A DNA stretch of 64,000 bases, from the NCBI GenBank assembly GCA_026413225.1, contig CM048554.1:54271463-54335462 (forward strand), in the 5' to 3' direction. This DNA is from Otis tarda. Its lineage: Eukaryota; Chordata; Aves; Otidiformes; Otididae. Positions within the stretch are counted from its first letter, which is position 1. Every line of letters starts with the position of its first letter. A model generated the notes under the pieces. That model ran no database searches. It was not told the origin of the DNA and was given only the letters and a program-made list of their open reading frames with translations. Position numbers and translations under genes: made by a program. Positions 62,801-64,000 of the stretch are shown in pieces.

Positions 62801-64000
62801 TGGTTTTATTTTCCCTCCACACCTTTTCTCACTTCCTCTGCATCAAGCTGATGGCCATTTCTGCTCACAGGGAAATGTGTAGTAATTCCGTGGAAGCCAA
62901 AAGCCTGAATCATATAGCAGTGCAATCAGGCCATGAGGATTTAGTAATGAACTGACAGGGACAGAGAGAATTGGAGGTTGGGGCTGTTCTAAAATAAATT
63001 ATTTAATTTGACCAAACACTTGATAAATTCTTCCCTCCTACTTCCTTTCTGAATGCAGTTATTTGTCCCAGTAGTTAGATTCACACTCTTTCAAGTCCAA
63101 ATTAATTTCTTTCACATGATTAATCAGCAGCTGGAAGCAGGTGATGTCATGGACTCTGACATTAGATTGTCATCAAATATTACATTTCTCTCTTCTTTTT
63201 TTTTTTTTTAACTAAACAACTGCAGTGATGGCTTTGCTGGCTGCTGGCCAGCTGAGTCTCTGCACAGAAATGTATCACTCCTCGCCTCTGTATTCCCATA
63301 TTCCCCAGCCTGCTTGCACTCTGATGGAAAAGTTAACTTCCATGGCAAGACTGTGAGTAGCACCTACAGTTGCAGTGTATCCAAGAAAAACATACGGCAA
63401 GGACCAGGGGAGTCCTTACAGCGCTGGCAAACCAGGGGTTCATCGCTTTTCCCTCAGAAGAAACGTAGTGGTGGGGAAGCTTCAGTGTCCCAAGGTGATC
63501 CAACAAACAGATTTTCGTTTCAGACAAAAGATGGATGGAAGGAGGTTAGAGTCCCTCAAATGCAAGCTGTCAATATGAACAAGCATTACAATTGTATTTG
63601 CATGGAAACAAAATGTGTCTCAGCTTTTGGACACTTTGGAAAAAGAAGGATAATGATCTTTGCAGGAGCAGTGCAGGGCACTTTACTGTTGATGAAATTT
63701 GTCTGGCAGTTGTTAACACACGATGTCTCCCAGGTTTACCAGAAATGGGTAATGCCTGAAGTCAATAGCGCACTTTATTCTCTGTTGAAAACCTGATTAA
63801 CGACTCTCATCTTTTTCTCCGTCAAAAGTATGCTCTCCCATTCTTAATGCTTACATTATTTTCAGAGGTTTTTTTTTTTCTCAAGTTTGAGGTGAATTGG
63901 AGGCATTTGCCTGGTACAGTAAGTTATAAAAGAGGAAAGTGGGGCCTTGCATTCTCTAAAAACTATAGTTTTTGTCAAGTTCTATCTCCAACAGCACATC

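Larger units (their letters stand above)
55106..64000. other. Intergenic region right of the CR1
   Basis: This 8.9 kb is more AT-rich than the ITPKB intron and shows no convincing exon. In mammals PSEN2 lies on this side of ITPKB, transcribed away from it. I looked for presenilin motifs and found none, so any PSEN2 gene would be beyond the right edge. Features seen are a MIR-like fragment (57,820-57,920), an 18-bp tandem duplication (57,652-57,687), a 22-base T run (58,587-58,608) and two GC-rich patches near 55.85-56.0 and 58.4-58.5 kb. Confidence 0.6.

Noticed and set aside
63314..63796. A 160-codon plus-strand frame near the right edge
   Set aside because: It opens at TTG. In-frame ATGs come late and the product resembles no presenilin or other known family.
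55106..64000. Search for PSEN2 exons expected on this side of ITPKB
   Set aside because: No presenilin motif was seen in any frame. The neighbour is probably further right.

Overview
The window looks like nuclear DNA from a bird. Two things point that way. First, there is a 5'-truncated but open CR1 LINE (about 53,902-55,105, minus strand) ending in the 8-bp terminal repeats typical of avian CR1. Second, one clearly recognisable vertebrate gene is present, ITPKB (inositol-1,4,5-trisphosphate 3-kinase B), on the minus strand. The rest has the texture of vertebrate intron and intergenic DNA: long non-coding stretches, short degenerate repeats and very few CpGs outside one island. There are no operons, phage, CRISPR arrays or other prokaryotic features. 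The CR1 3' end reads more like a non-galliform type to me, but the species is not determined.

Layout, in the direction of ITPKB transcription (right to left). A CpG island with GC boxes and poly(dA:dT) tracts at about 51,240-52,360 is the likely promoter. A non-coding first exon ends at a good donor at 51,483/51,482. A 1.4-kb intron (50,048-51,482) follows. The second exon (48,964-50,047) carries 163 bases of 5' UTR and 307 codons of N-terminal coding sequence, and ends at a canonical donor. Everything from 48,963 down to base 1 appears to be a very long intron. I found no kinase-domain exon in it, so those exons must lie beyond the left edge.

The leader of ITPKB contains two upstream ORFs, both shorter than 60 residues. 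One is a 20-codon ORF in exon 1 in a strong start context. The other is a 59-codon ORF in exon 2 that overlaps the main start out of frame. Together they suggest translational control.

The large intron (1-48,963) holds no convincing gene. It contains two near-perfect palindromes (22,096 and 27,796), three dense CpG clusters, a pyrimidine-rich to purine-rich asymmetric block (31.7-32.8 kb), and several degraded copies of an old palindromic dispersed repeat. It also contains one possible signal-peptide exon on the plus strand near 40.9 kb. The right flank (52.4-64 kb) is intergenic on present evidence. In mammals PSEN2 lies on this side of ITPKB, but I recognised no PSEN2 exon here. I found no undescribed multi-gene system. 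The most useful leads are the ITPKB leader uORFs, the short ITPKB N-terminus, the palindromes and the CpG clusters.
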